Source: CAYUHC01 sp964444555 (lineage in GTDB: Bacteria; Patescibacteriota; Minisyncoccia; Phycocordibacterales; JACOZG01). Taken from it: a DNA stretch of 44,769 nucleotides. The notes beneath the pieces were generated by a model that was not told where the DNA came from, ran no database searches, and saw nothing but the letters and a program-made list of their open reading frames with translations. The translations under genes were made by a program, and so were the position numbers. The number at the start of each line of letters is the position of its first letter. The first letter of the stretch is position 1. Where the stretch lies: NCBI GenBank assembly GCA_964444555.1, contig CAYUHC010000005.1, positions 1-44,769 on the forward strand, read 5' to 3'. Below, piece by piece: positions 6,778 to 13,906 of this stretch.

Positions 6778-7245
6778 ATGAAAATTTTTTTGGCGGCGGA
6801 TCACGCGGGGTATGCCCTTAAGGAGGCGGTTAAGGTTCGGCTTAAATCTCTTGGCTACACCGTCCACGATGAGGGAGCGTTTGCGCTTGAGGAGAACGAT
6901 GATTACCCAGACTTTGTTCATCTGGTTGGCAAGCAAGTGGCCGTCAACCCGGACGAGGATCGAGGCGTGATTTTTGGTGGCTCGGGTCAGGGTGAGGCGA
7001 TGGTGGCTAATCGTTATCCGGGCGTTCGCGCCGCCGTTTACTACGGCGGCGACGAGGGCGTCGTCACTCTCTCCCGCGTGCACAATAATGCCAACGTCCT
7101 CTCCCTCGGCGCGCGCTTTGTTACAGAGGATCAGGCGTTAGCGATGGTGGAGCTCTGGCTCAAAACGGATTTCCCTGGCGACGATCGTCACGTGCGACGC
7201 ATTAATAAGATTGATCAGGAGGAGCGGGCAGAATATCAGTTTTAA
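6778..7245 (+). CDS. rpiB: Ribose-5-phosphate isomerase B
   Basis: 155 residues. It interconverts ribose 5-phosphate and ribulose 5-phosphate. The start M-K-I-F-L-A-A-D-H-A-G-Y is typical of RpiB/LacAB proteins, and R-V-H-N-N-A-N-V-L-S-L-G-A-R supplies the usual phosphate- and ring-opening residues. The catalytic Cys of the E. coli type (I-C-G-T-G) is Gly67 here (F-G-G-S-G-Q-G-E), with E73 placed like the acid/base Glu of the mycobacterial RpiB type. It starts 3 bases after gap and is followed 3 bases later by the rpe-like gene, so it is translated from the same operon. No Shine-Dalgarno sequence is visible. Confidence 0.93.
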   Translation: MKIFLAADHAGYALKEAVKVRLKSLGYTVHDEGAFALEENDDYPDFVHLVGKQVAVNPDEDRGVIFGGSGQGEAMVANRYPGVRAAVYYGGDEGVVTLSRVHNNANVLSLGARFVTEDQALAMVELWLKTDFPGDDRHVRRINKIDQEERAEYQF

Positions 7246-7248
7246 AAT

Positions 7249-7878
7249 ATGGCTCAAATTATTCCGGCAATTATTGGAAAAAATTTTCGTGAGGTCAGTG
7301 CTAAGATCGCTCAAGTTGAGGGTCTGGTTGACTGGGTGCAAGTTGACGTGACGGATGGACACTTTGCCAGTCCGGAGACGTGGGGAACGGCTGACGATCT
7401 GGCGCTCGTACCCGGCAAGGTTAAGATTGAGGCCCACTTGATGATTGAGGAGCCCGAGACGGAGTTGGCCGGTTGGTTGGTTGGCGCGGATCGCTTGATC
7501 GTTCATTATGAGTCCAGCGATCGCTTGCGTCAGATTTTTAGTGCGGTGGCGGGGCGGCCCAATCAACTAGGGCTGGCGCTTTTGTGGCCAACACCGATCA
7601 ATGTTTTAGAAGCTTATCGCGATCAACTCAAGTTGGTGCAGTTGATGAGCATTGCCACGATCGGTCAGCATGGTGAGCCGCTGGTGGCCGGGATTGAAGA
7701 AAAAATTAAATCTTTGCGACAGCAATTTCCGGATGTTACAATTTCTATTGATGGCGGCGTGACGCTAGCTAATGCTCCCGCGCTCTTGGCGGCTGGTGCA
7801 AATAATTTGGTGGTGGGCTCAGCGTTGTGGGAGAGCGGGGATGTGGCGTCGACGATTAAGCAATTTCAAAATTTGTGA
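7249..7878 (+). CDS. rpe: Ribulose-phosphate 3-epimerase-like protein
   Basis: 209 residues, a TIM barrel of the ribulose-phosphate-binding family. Expected elements are present: V-D-V-T-D-G-H-F, E-A-H-L-M-I-E, I-S-I-D-G-G-V and V-V-G-S-A-L. However, the first metal ligand, the His of the canonical H-x-D in strand 2, is Gln (W-V-Q-V-D), and the early P-S-I-L-S segment is P-A-I-I-G. The other two His/Asp ligand positions look intact. In the operon with rpiB and transketolase it most likely provides the epimerase step, but the altered metal site leaves room for another activity. Its 3' end overlaps the next gene by GTGA. Confidence 0.8.
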   Translation: MAQIIPAIIGKNFREVSAKIAQVEGLVDWVQVDVTDGHFASPETWGTADDLALVPGKVKIEAHLMIEEPETELAGWLVGADRLIVHYESSDRLRQIFSAVAGRPNQLGLALLWPTPINVLEAYRDQLKLVQLMSIATIGQHGEPLVAGIEEKIKSLRQQFPDVTISIDGGVTLANAPALLAAGANNLVVGSALWESGDVASTIKQFQNL

Positions 7879-8741
7879 TCCTTTACGACGAAAAAGTAAA
7901 ATTTTTAGAACGACAGGCGCAGCAGATCCGCCAGTCGATTATTGAGATGCTTTTGGCGGCGGGTTCTGGTCACACGGCTGGACCGCTGGGTATGACCGAC
8001 ATCTTTACCGCTCTTTATTTCCATTTGTTAAAGCATCGACCCGAGGATCCGCGGTGGGAAGATCGCGATCGCCTGATTTTGTCTAATGGCCACATTGCCC
8101 CCGTGCTCTACGCGACGATGGCTCACGCGGGTTACTTTCCGGTCTCGGAGTTAGTTACTTTGCGCAAATTCGGTTCGCGTTTGCAAGGCCATCCCCACCG
8201 GGAGTTCCTCCCGGCGCTCGAGACGAGCTCCGGCCCGCTGGGCTCGGGCCTCTCGCAGGCCGTGGGGATGGCCCTGGCCGACCGGTTGGATCGCGGCCGG
8301 CGGAGTGACCGCTTTTTCTATTGTCTTACTGGCGACGGCGAACTTAATTGCGGCCAGATCTGGGAGGCGGCGATGCTCGCCGGCCGCGAGGCGCTCCATA
8401 ATCTGATCGTCATTGTTGATCGCAACAATATCCAGATCGACGGCTTTACCGAGACGGTGATGCCACTTGAGCCGCTCAAGGAGAAGTGGGAGAGCTTCGG
8501 CTGGCATGTTCAAGACATTGATGGGCATAATTTTGAGTCGATTGCCGAGGCGGTGGGTCATGCTAAGGCGGTGTTTAATCGTCCGAGTTGCATTATCGCG
8601 CACACGATTCCCTCTAAGGGCGTGCCGCAATTTGAGCGACAGTTTGAGTGGCATGGCAAACCACCCAACGCGGAGGAGGGGGCGGTCGCGCTAAAAGAAT
8701 TACGCAGTCTAAGTGGTCGGATCAAAGGCGAACATGAATAA
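7875..8741 (+). CDS. Transketolase, N-terminal (thiamine pyrophosphate-binding) subunit
   Basis: 288 residues, GTG start inside the GTGA overlap with the preceding gene. This is the N-terminal half of a split transketolase. The thiamine diphosphate/Mg motif starts at G153-D154-G155 and closes with D-R-N-N about 30 residues later. Earlier S-G-H-T-A-G-P-L-G and S-N-G-H contribute to the cofactor and substrate site, and F-E-W-H-G-K-P-P near the end is a known transketolase signature. It works with the following gene product to move two-carbon units between ketose and aldose phosphates. The two subunit genes overlap by 8 bases. Confidence 0.95.
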   Translation: MILYDEKVKFLERQAQQIRQSIIEMLLAAGSGHTAGPLGMTDIFTALYFHLLKHRPEDPRWEDRDRLILSNGHIAPVLYATMAHAGYFPVSELVTLRKFGSRLQGHPHREFLPALETSSGPLGSGLSQAVGMALADRLDRGRRSDRFFYCLTGDGELNCGQIWEAAMLAGREALHNLIVIVDRNNIQIDGFTETVMPLEPLKEKWESFGWHVQDIDGHNFESIAEAVGHAKAVFNRPSCIIAHTIPSKGVPQFERQFEWHGKPPNAEEGAVALKELRSLSGRIKGEHE

Positions 8742-9732
8742 TTTAGTCGAAGGCCAAAAATTAAATCCCAAACTTTTTAAGCTCGACGTCGAGCGCTTGC
8801 CGATCCGTAAGGGCTTTGGCGAAGGTTTGCTCGCCGCCGCGGAGGCCAATGCCGAAGTGGTTGGCTTGTGCGCTGATTTAGTAGAGTCGACGCAGATGCA
8901 TTTATTTAAAAACAAATTCCCCGAGCGTTACGTGGAGATCGGCGTGGCGGAACAGAATCTGGCGAGCGTCGCCAGTGGCATGGCGGCGATGGGCAAGATT
9001 CCTTTCTTAACTTCTTACGCGATGTTTAGTCCCGGTCGCAACTGGGAACAAATTCGGACGACGATTTGTTACAACGATCGCAATGTTAAGGTGGTCGGAT
9101 CGCACGCTGGCGTTTCGGTGGGGCCAGATGGTGGCACGCATCAGGCAATCGAAGATATTGCGATTATGCGCGTCGTACCCCGGATGACGGTGGTGGTACC
9201 GGCCGACGCGATTGAGGCGCGCAAGGCGACGCTGGCGCTGGCGTCTTACGTCGGCCCAGCTTATCTGCGTCTCGCGCGCGAAAAGTCGCCGGTGGTGACG
9301 ACGGAGGAGTCACCCTTTTTAATCGGTCGGGCCAATGTGCTTCGTCAACCAGAAAAGCCGCAAGCAACGATTATTGCCTGTGGTCAGATGGTCTATTCTG
9401 CTTTGGTGGCCGCGTCGGAACTAGCCGAGGCGGGGACGGAGGTGGCGGTGATCAATATGCATACGATTAAGCCCCTGGATGTGGAGGCGGTGGTCTGGGC
9501 GGCCGGTGCCGGCGCGGTGATTACCGTCGAAGAGCATCAGCGCGCGGGCGGCTTGGGTGGCGCGGTGGCCGAGGTTTTGGGCGAGCAATGCCCGGTGCCG
9601 CTGGTCCGGGTGGGGATTGATGACCAATTTGGTCAGTCCGGTACGCCCGACGAACTACTTAATCATTATGGTTTGGGAGTGGGTAGTATTAAGGCCGCGG
9701 TCGGACGAGCGATTGCTCGCAAGCGACAGTAA
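8734..9732 (+). CDS. Transketolase, C-terminal (pyrimidine-binding) subunit
   Basis: 332 residues from the ATG at 8734, which lies inside the last codons of the N-subunit gene; an upstream in-frame GTG at 8713 is less likely. The pyrimidine-binding domain contains the proton-relay glutamate in E-I-G-V-A-E-Q-N-L, then S-Y-A-M-F-S-P-G-R and S-H-A-G-V-S-V-G-P-D-G-G-T-H-Q. The C-terminal transketolase domain ends near D-D-Q-F-G-Q-S-G-T. It completes the enzyme with the upstream subunit and is the last gene of the gap operon. Confidence 0.95.
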   Translation: MNNLVEGQKLNPKLFKLDVERLPIRKGFGEGLLAAAEANAEVVGLCADLVESTQMHLFKNKFPERYVEIGVAEQNLASVASGMAAMGKIPFLTSYAMFSPGRNWEQIRTTICYNDRNVKVVGSHAGVSVGPDGGTHQAIEDIAIMRVVPRMTVVVPADAIEARKATLALASYVGPAYLRLAREKSPVVTTEESPFLIGRANVLRQPEKPQATIIACGQMVYSALVAASELAEAGTEVAVINMHTIKPLDVEAVVWAAGAGAVITVEEHQRAGGLGGAVAEVLGEQCPVPLVRVGIDDQFGQSGTPDELLNHYGLGVGSIKAAVGRAIARKRQ

Positions 9733-9740
9733 TCCCCAGT

Positions 9741-9769
9741 TTGTCAATGGTGGGAGATTGTGCTATTCT
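9741..9769 (+). promoter_or_regulatory. Sigma70-type promoter of the orphan gene at 9833
   Basis: TTGTCA, a 17-base spacer and TATTCT, starting just after the transketolase stop. The predicted leader is about 55 bases long. Confidence 0.7.
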
Positions 9770-9777
9770 CCTTTTTG

Positions 9778-9800
9778 CGCCAGTCGGCGGTCGACTGGCG
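9778..9800 (+). other. Leader hairpin before the orphan gene
   Basis: CGCCAGTC-GGCGGTC-GACTGGCG, an 8-bp perfect stem with a 7-base loop, right at the predicted 5' end of the mRNA. No T run follows, so it is not a terminator; it could protect the transcript. Confidence 0.65.
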
Positions 9801-9832
9801 ATTGTTCTTTGGTAACAGGAATGGAGACCTGT

Positions 9833-10174
9833 ATGAGTGGAAGCGTTCTGACGCCGACTCGCGCCTACGAAGTGTGCGCGTATGAGCGAGTCGATGTGGG
9901 ACACCGGCTGGGAGAATGGGGCGAATCCATTTGTCGGCCCTTTAATCGCCGCCTGGCGACAGAGGAGGATTTCCATCGGTGTCGAGATCAGTTTCCGGGA
10001 GTGTTCGCGGAGGTAAAGTTCTGCGACATTCTCCGGCCAGCTGATCAGTCGGACCAGGGTTGGCGCGTCAGGTTTAAATCTGACGGTTCGCCGATCATGG
10101 AGACCTTAGACCTGAGAGAGATGATCCGTCTCTCGCAGATTGATGGACACAGTGGTGTCCTCCTCGTTTCGTAG
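9833..10174 (+). CDS. Orphan hypothetical protein, 113 residues
   Basis: Not recognised. The ATG at 9833 is chosen because GGAG lies 6 bases upstream; an in-frame ATG at 9821 would sit directly against AGGA. The protein is soluble, charged and has no signal peptide. It contains four Cys (C-A-Y, I-C-R-P, H-R-C-R-D, K-F-C-D-I) and R-V-R-F-K-S-D-G in the second half. It has its own promoter, leader hairpin, Shine-Dalgarno sequence and terminator, and thus forms a single-gene unit between the transketolase genes and the PfkB-type kinase gene. Confidence 0.65.
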   Translation: MSGSVLTPTRAYEVCAYERVDVGHRLGEWGESICRPFNRRLATEEDFHRCRDQFPGVFAEVKFCDILRPADQSDQGWRVRFKSDGSPIMETLDLREMIRLSQIDGHSGVLLVS

Positions 10175-10230
10175 GTGCTTTCCGGAGAAAAATGGCGGTT
10201 GGGAAAGAAGCGCTCTTCCGCCAACCTAAA

Positions 10231-10260
10231 ACCCGTCGCTTGGGAGCGACGGGTTTTTTT
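10231..10260. terminator. Bidirectional Rho-independent terminator
   Basis: ACCCGTCGC-TTGGG-AGCGACGGGT pairs into a 9-10 bp stem followed by T7 on the plus strand. On the minus strand it is followed by TTTT. It ends the orphan gene and, from the other side, the PfkB-type kinase gene. Confidence 0.85.
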
Positions 10261-10274
10261 AATGCCAAAATTTT

Positions 10275-11273
10275 TTACAGTGGTCGGGCGGTGTAATCCG
10301 TCGGCGCTTGGCTTAAGTAGCGTTCTAATTCTGCTCGGGGTAGGAGACCGGCCTGCGCGCCGACGTGTTGGACAACCGACATCGAGTTGATTGGTCCCCA
10401 CGCTAGGGCTTCGGGTAGAGTCTTGCTGAGCGCTAGCGCGGCCGTCACCGTCGAGGCAAAGGAGTCGCCAGCGCCAGTGCGCTCTAGTGGTGGCTTGGGA
10501 TCAGGATAAGGTGGCATAAACCAGGCGCCTGTCTCGGCCGAGTAGGCATAAGCGCCGCGCGCCCCGTCGGTGACGATCACGATCTTGGGGCCGAGGGCGG
10601 CGAGACCAGTGAGCAGCTCTTTTATTTCGCTTCCCGTGGTGCCGAGAATGCGCTTGGCCTCCTCAACGTTGCAGAAAAAGATTTCTGTCACCGCGTAGAC
10701 GTCGGCCAGCTCGCGGCTATTTTTGATCTGGAAGGTGCCGGGCTGGAAGGCGAGTTTGATCGAGGGATTTTTTTTCACATAATCAGCAATTTCGTGTTGG
10801 AAGGGGAGAGAATTTTCGCCCAGCGAGCTGAGATAGATCCAACGCGGCGTGCCGATCGCCGGTAAACGATACGGATACTCTTCGTGTTTGATGAGAATGG
10901 TGCGGTCGTCGTGATACCACAGGACGTAGTGATAATTAGTTTTTTTGTCGGCGTGGCGAGCGATGAGCGTGGTATCGATGCCATTTTTGGTTAACTCGGC
11001 GAGGGCCTCGTCGCCATCGCGATCAGCGCCAAGATTGGTGACTAGCGCCGTCTTGAGTCCGAGTCGCGCGGCACTGGTGGCGGCGTTGGGCGAGTTGCCC
11101 ACGGCGGGGACGACGGTGACGGATTCGTAGGGAATTTTGTCGCCAAAGCGCATGCAGATCTGGCAGTCCTCTTTGTTGACCTGGCAGTGGATATCGGCCT
11201 CTTTAATCCGGATAAACGCGTCGGTGGTAATGTCGCCAATGGCGACAAAGTCAAAATTTTCGGTCGGGTTCAT
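10275..11273 (-). CDS. PfkB-family carbohydrate kinase
   Basis: 332 residues from the ATG at 11273 (MNPTENFDFVAIGD...); the frame stays open upstream, but the family starts here. The ribokinase/PfkB fold is shown by the N-terminal V-A-I-G-D-I-T-T-D, the A-V-G-N-S-P-N-A-A segment and the C-terminal R-T-G-A-G-D-S-F motif, which holds the catalytic Asp and the anion hole. An insert near residues 25-40 has three Cys (C-Q-V-N-K-E-D-C-Q-I-C). In this setting it may phosphorylate fructose 6-phosphate or a nucleoside or sugar feeding the aldolase; the substrate cannot be told from sequence. It is transcribed divergently from fba. Confidence 0.85.
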   Translation of the reverse strand: MNPTENFDFVAIGDITTDAFIRIKEADIHCQVNKEDCQICMRFGDKIPYESVTVVPAVGNSPNAATSAARLGLKTALVTNLGADRDGDEALAELTKNGIDTTLIARHADKKTNYHYVLWYHDDRTILIKHEEYPYRLPAIGTPRWIYLSSLGENSLPFQHEIADYVKKNPSIKLAFQPGTFQIKNSRELADVYAVTEIFFCNVEEAKRILGTTGSEIKELLTGLAALGPKIVIVTDGARGAYAYSAETGAWFMPPYPDPKPPLERTGAGDSFASTVTAALALSKTLPEALAWGPINSMSVVQHVGAQAGLLPRAELERYLSQAPTDYTARPL

Positions 11274-11301
11274 GGCCAAAAGTATACCATATGGCCAGCT
11301 G

Positions 11302-11310
11302 TGATATAAT
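11302..11310 (+). promoter_or_regulatory. Extended -10 box of fba
   Basis: TGA-TATAAT, a perfect extended -10, ends 6 bases before the fba ATG at 11317, so the mRNA should begin at or next to the start codon. Confidence 0.65.
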
Positions 11311-11316
11311 TTTTGC

Positions 11317-12180
11317 ATGAAAAACTTACGGGATTACTTGATGGAGGCGGCGGAGCGGAAGGTGGCGGTGGGGCATTTTAATATTTCGGATTCTAATGCG
11401 GTCTGGGCAGTATTTAATGCCGCCCGAGCTCTCTCTCTGCCGGTGATTATCGGTGTCTCGGAGGGGGAGCGCGACTTTATTGGCGTCCGGCAGATCGCGA
11501 CGCTCGTTAAGAGTCTGCGCGAACAATTTGCTTACCCGATCTTTCTTAATGCCGATCATACTTATTCTTATGAGCGGGTGGTGGAGGCCATCGACGCCGG
11601 CTTTGATGCGGTTATTTTTGACGGCGCGCAATTGCCGTTTGAGGAGAACGTGGCCACGGCGCGTCGGGTGGTGGAGTACGCCCGCGCTTGTGGTCGGGAC
11701 GTGCTGGTGGAGGGCGAGCTTGGTTATATTGGCACCTCGTCGAAGGTGCTCGACGAGGTGCCGGCTGGCGCCGCGCTCGGTGACGATCTCACCAAGCCGG
11801 AGCAGGCGGCGGAGTTTGTGGCGGCCACGGGCGTTGACCTGTTGGCGCCAGCCGTTGGCAACATCCATGGGATGTTGCGCGGCCGACCCGATCCTAAACT
11901 CGACATCGCGCGCATTGCCGCCATCCGCGCGGCGGCGGGCGTGCCTCTGGTCCTGCATGGCGGCTCGGGCAATAGCGAGAGCGATTTCCGCGGTGCGATT
12001 GAGAGCGGCGTGGCCGCCGTCCACATCAATACGGAGTTGCGCGTGGCTTACCGCGATGGCCTTAAACTTTCGCTCCAAGACAATCCTGATGAGGTTGCGC
12101 CTTACAAATTCTTAAAGCCAGCCCTAGCGGCAATGGAAAAGGTGGTGACTGAAAAACTTAAGCTTTATAACAATCTTTAA
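11317..12180 (+). CDS. fba: Class II fructose-bisphosphate (or tagatose-bisphosphate) aldolase
   Basis: 287 residues. Zinc-dependent class II aldolase that splits fructose 1,6-bisphosphate into two triose phosphates or makes it from them. The catalytic Asp80 and zinc ligand His81 are in N-A-D-H-T-Y-S. Later zinc ligands are in G-N-I-H-G-M and L-H-G-G-S-G, E-G-E-L-G-Y-I-G carries a conserved Glu, and I-N-T-E-L-R binds the substrate phosphate. The order of motifs and the length are normal. It stands between a PfkB-type kinase (divergent) and a 2-hydroxyacid dehydrogenase 10 bases downstream, and it has a leaderless-type promoter. Confidence 0.95.
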   Translation: MKNLRDYLMEAAERKVAVGHFNISDSNAVWAVFNAARALSLPVIIGVSEGERDFIGVRQIATLVKSLREQFAYPIFLNADHTYSYERVVEAIDAGFDAVIFDGAQLPFEENVATARRVVEYARACGRDVLVEGELGYIGTSSKVLDEVPAGAALGDDLTKPEQAAEFVAATGVDLLAPAVGNIHGMLRGRPDPKLDIARIAAIRAAAGVPLVLHGGSGNSESDFRGAIESGVAAVHINTELRVAYRDGLKLSLQDNPDEVAPYKFLKPALAAMEKVVTEKLKLYNNL

Positions 12181-12190
12181 ATTTTCTTTC

Positions 12191-13168
12191 ATGGCAAAAA
12201 TTTATATTACTCGAGTGATTCCTGAGTTGGCGGTGACGATGCTTCGCGATGTTGGTCATGAGGTGGACGTGAGTACTAAAGATGGCCTTCTCTCGCGCGA
12301 GGAGTTATTAACCGCGCTTCGGGCCAAGCCCTATGACGCGGTTTTGCCGCTTTTGACCGACAAGATTGATGCCGAAGTTTTTGACGCTGTTCCGACGGCG
12401 AAGATTTTTGCTAACTACGCGGTGGGTTTTGATAACGTTGATTTGGCCGAGGCCAAAAAGCGTGGCGTGATGATCACTAATACCCCAGCGCCCTCGACGA
12501 GTCAGAGTGTGGCCGAACACGCTTTGGCACTCTTGGTGGCGGTGGGTCGGCGGATTGTGGAGGCCGATCAGTTTGTTCGCGATGGTAAATACGTCGGTTG
12601 GGCGCCAATGATTTTTTTGACCCCCGATCTCTACGGTCGGACGCTGGGCATTATCGGCGCGGGGCGGATCGGTTCTAAGTTGGCTCACTTTGCCTCCCGC
12701 GGTTTTGGAATGAAGGTGGTGTACTTTGACGTTAAGCGCAACGAAGAATTTGAAAAAGAATTTCAGGCCGAATTTAAGGCCACGGTGGAGGAGGTGTTGA
12801 CGGTGGCGGATTATGTTTCGCTTCACGTTAACTTAACGCCCGAGACGCGCCATTTGATTAACCGCGAGCGGCTCGCGATAATGAAGTCGTCGGCGGTAAT
12901 TGTTAACACGGCGCGCGGTCCGGTGATTGACGAGGCGGCGCTGGTGGAGGCCTTGCGCTCCGGTCAGATTGCTGGCGCCGGCCTTGATGTTTACGAAAAT
13001 GAGCCCACTTTGGCGGCAGGACTAAGGGATTTGCCTAACGTGGTTCTGACGCCGCACATCGCCTCAGCGACTTTTGAGACCCGAGATGACATGGCCCGTT
13101 TGGCGGCCGACAATATTTTGGCGGCGCTGGCAGGCCAGACGCCGCCCAATTTGGTGACGGCCGCTTAA
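12191..13168 (+). CDS. D-2-hydroxyacid dehydrogenase (glyoxylate/hydroxypyruvate reductase type)
   Basis: 325 residues. The NAD(P)-binding motif I-I-G-A-G-R-I-G lies near residue 155. The catalytic triad is present as the Arg of N-T-A-R-G-P, the Glu of Y-E-N-E-P and the His of T-P-H-I-A-S-A-T. The substrate-binding N-Y-A-V-G-F-D-N-V-D segment is typical of the glyoxylate/hydroxypyruvate reductase (GyaR/GhrB) branch. It may link glycerate or lactate-type acids to the glycolytic genes upstream; the exact substrate is not settled by sequence. Probably cotranscribed with fba. Confidence 0.9.
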   Translation: MAKIYITRVIPELAVTMLRDVGHEVDVSTKDGLLSREELLTALRAKPYDAVLPLLTDKIDAEVFDAVPTAKIFANYAVGFDNVDLAEAKKRGVMITNTPAPSTSQSVAEHALALLVAVGRRIVEADQFVRDGKYVGWAPMIFLTPDLYGRTLGIIGAGRIGSKLAHFASRGFGMKVVYFDVKRNEEFEKEFQAEFKATVEEVLTVADYVSLHVNLTPETRHLINRERLAIMKSSAVIVNTARGPVIDEAALVEALRSGQIAGAGLDVYENEPTLAAGLRDLPNVVLTPHIASATFETRDDMARLAADNILAALAGQTPPNLVTAA

Positions 13169-13180
13169 GGCCCACTGATT

Positions 13181-13208
13181 TTGACATCTGGCCGCTTTTC
13201 GCTATACT
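13181..13208 (+). promoter_or_regulatory. Promoter of rplY
   Basis: TTGACA, a 16-base spacer and TATACT; the -10 box ends 7 bases before the ATG at 13216. A near-consensus promoter giving a leaderless transcript. Confidence 0.8.
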
Positions 13209-13215
13209 ATCTGTC

Positions 13216-13863
13216 ATGCAAAAAATTATGGCCGAAAAGCGTTCTGTCTTCGGCAAAAAGCTCAAGAGTGTCCGATTAGCTGGTCAAATGCCTGCGGTTT
13301 TGTATGGTCCTAAGCAGGAGACCACCTCGCTTCTTCTCAATACTAAGGAGTTCAAAAAATTGCTCGCCACCGCTGGTGAGTCGAGCATGGTGACGATTGA
13401 CGCTGGCGAAGTTAAGGCCGACGTGTTGATCCATGACGTGATGGTTCACCCCGTTAGTGGCGAGCCCCTGCACGCTGATCTTTACGCCGTTGATAAGACC
13501 AAGACGGTTAAGGTTAACGTGCCTCTCCGCTTTGAGGGCGTGGCCGCGGCCGTTAAGGATCTCGGTGGTACGTTGGTAAAGGTGCTTTACGAATTGGAGG
13601 TAGAAGTTTTGCCAATGAACATTCCTCATGATATCGAGGTTGATATTTCTAAATTAGTCTCTTTGGACAGCCAAATTTTGGTTTCGGACTTGAGCGTACC
13701 TAAGGATGTGACGGTTCTCAGCGCCCCAGAGGAGGTGGTAGCTTCAATCGCGGTCGCTAAGGACGAGCCAATTGAGACGGCGCCAGTTGATCTCTCGGCC
13801 ATCGAGGTTGAGAAGAAGGGTAAGAAGGTGGAGGAGGGCGAGGAGGCCGCCGTGGCTGCCTAA
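13216..13863 (+). CDS. rplY: 50S ribosomal protein L25 (Ctc form)
   Basis: 215 residues, the long Ctc-type version of L25, which binds 5S rRNA. The N-terminal L25 domain (about residues 5-95) includes G-Q-M-P-A-V-L-Y-G and H-P-V-S-G-E-P-L-H-A-D-L-Y. The C-terminal TL5/Ctc beta domain (about 100-190) is followed by an acidic and Ala-rich tail. A second ATG at codon 5 is possible, but the -10 spacing supports 13216. It stands alone under a strong leaderless promoter. Confidence 0.95.
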   Translation: MQKIMAEKRSVFGKKLKSVRLAGQMPAVLYGPKQETTSLLLNTKEFKKLLATAGESSMVTIDAGEVKADVLIHDVMVHPVSGEPLHADLYAVDKTKTVKVNVPLRFEGVAAAVKDLGGTLVKVLYELEVEVLPMNIPHDIEVDISKLVSLDSQILVSDLSVPKDVTVLSAPEEVVASIAVAKDEPIETAPVDLSAIEVEKKGKKVEEGEEAAVAA

Positions 13864-13891
13864 TCCTCGTTACCAGCCGAGCGAAATTTGT

Positions 13892-13897
13892 TATAAT
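13892..13897 (+). promoter_or_regulatory. Extended -10 box of the lytic transglycosylase gene
   Basis: TGT-TATAAT, ending 9 bases before the ATG at 13907. Confidence 0.6.
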
Positions 13898-13906
13898 AAT
13901 CCCCAC

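Noticed and set aside
11326..12078. 250-codon ORF antisense to fba
   Set aside because: Mirror of a highly conserved gene in GC-rich sequence; rich in Arg and His with no family pattern.
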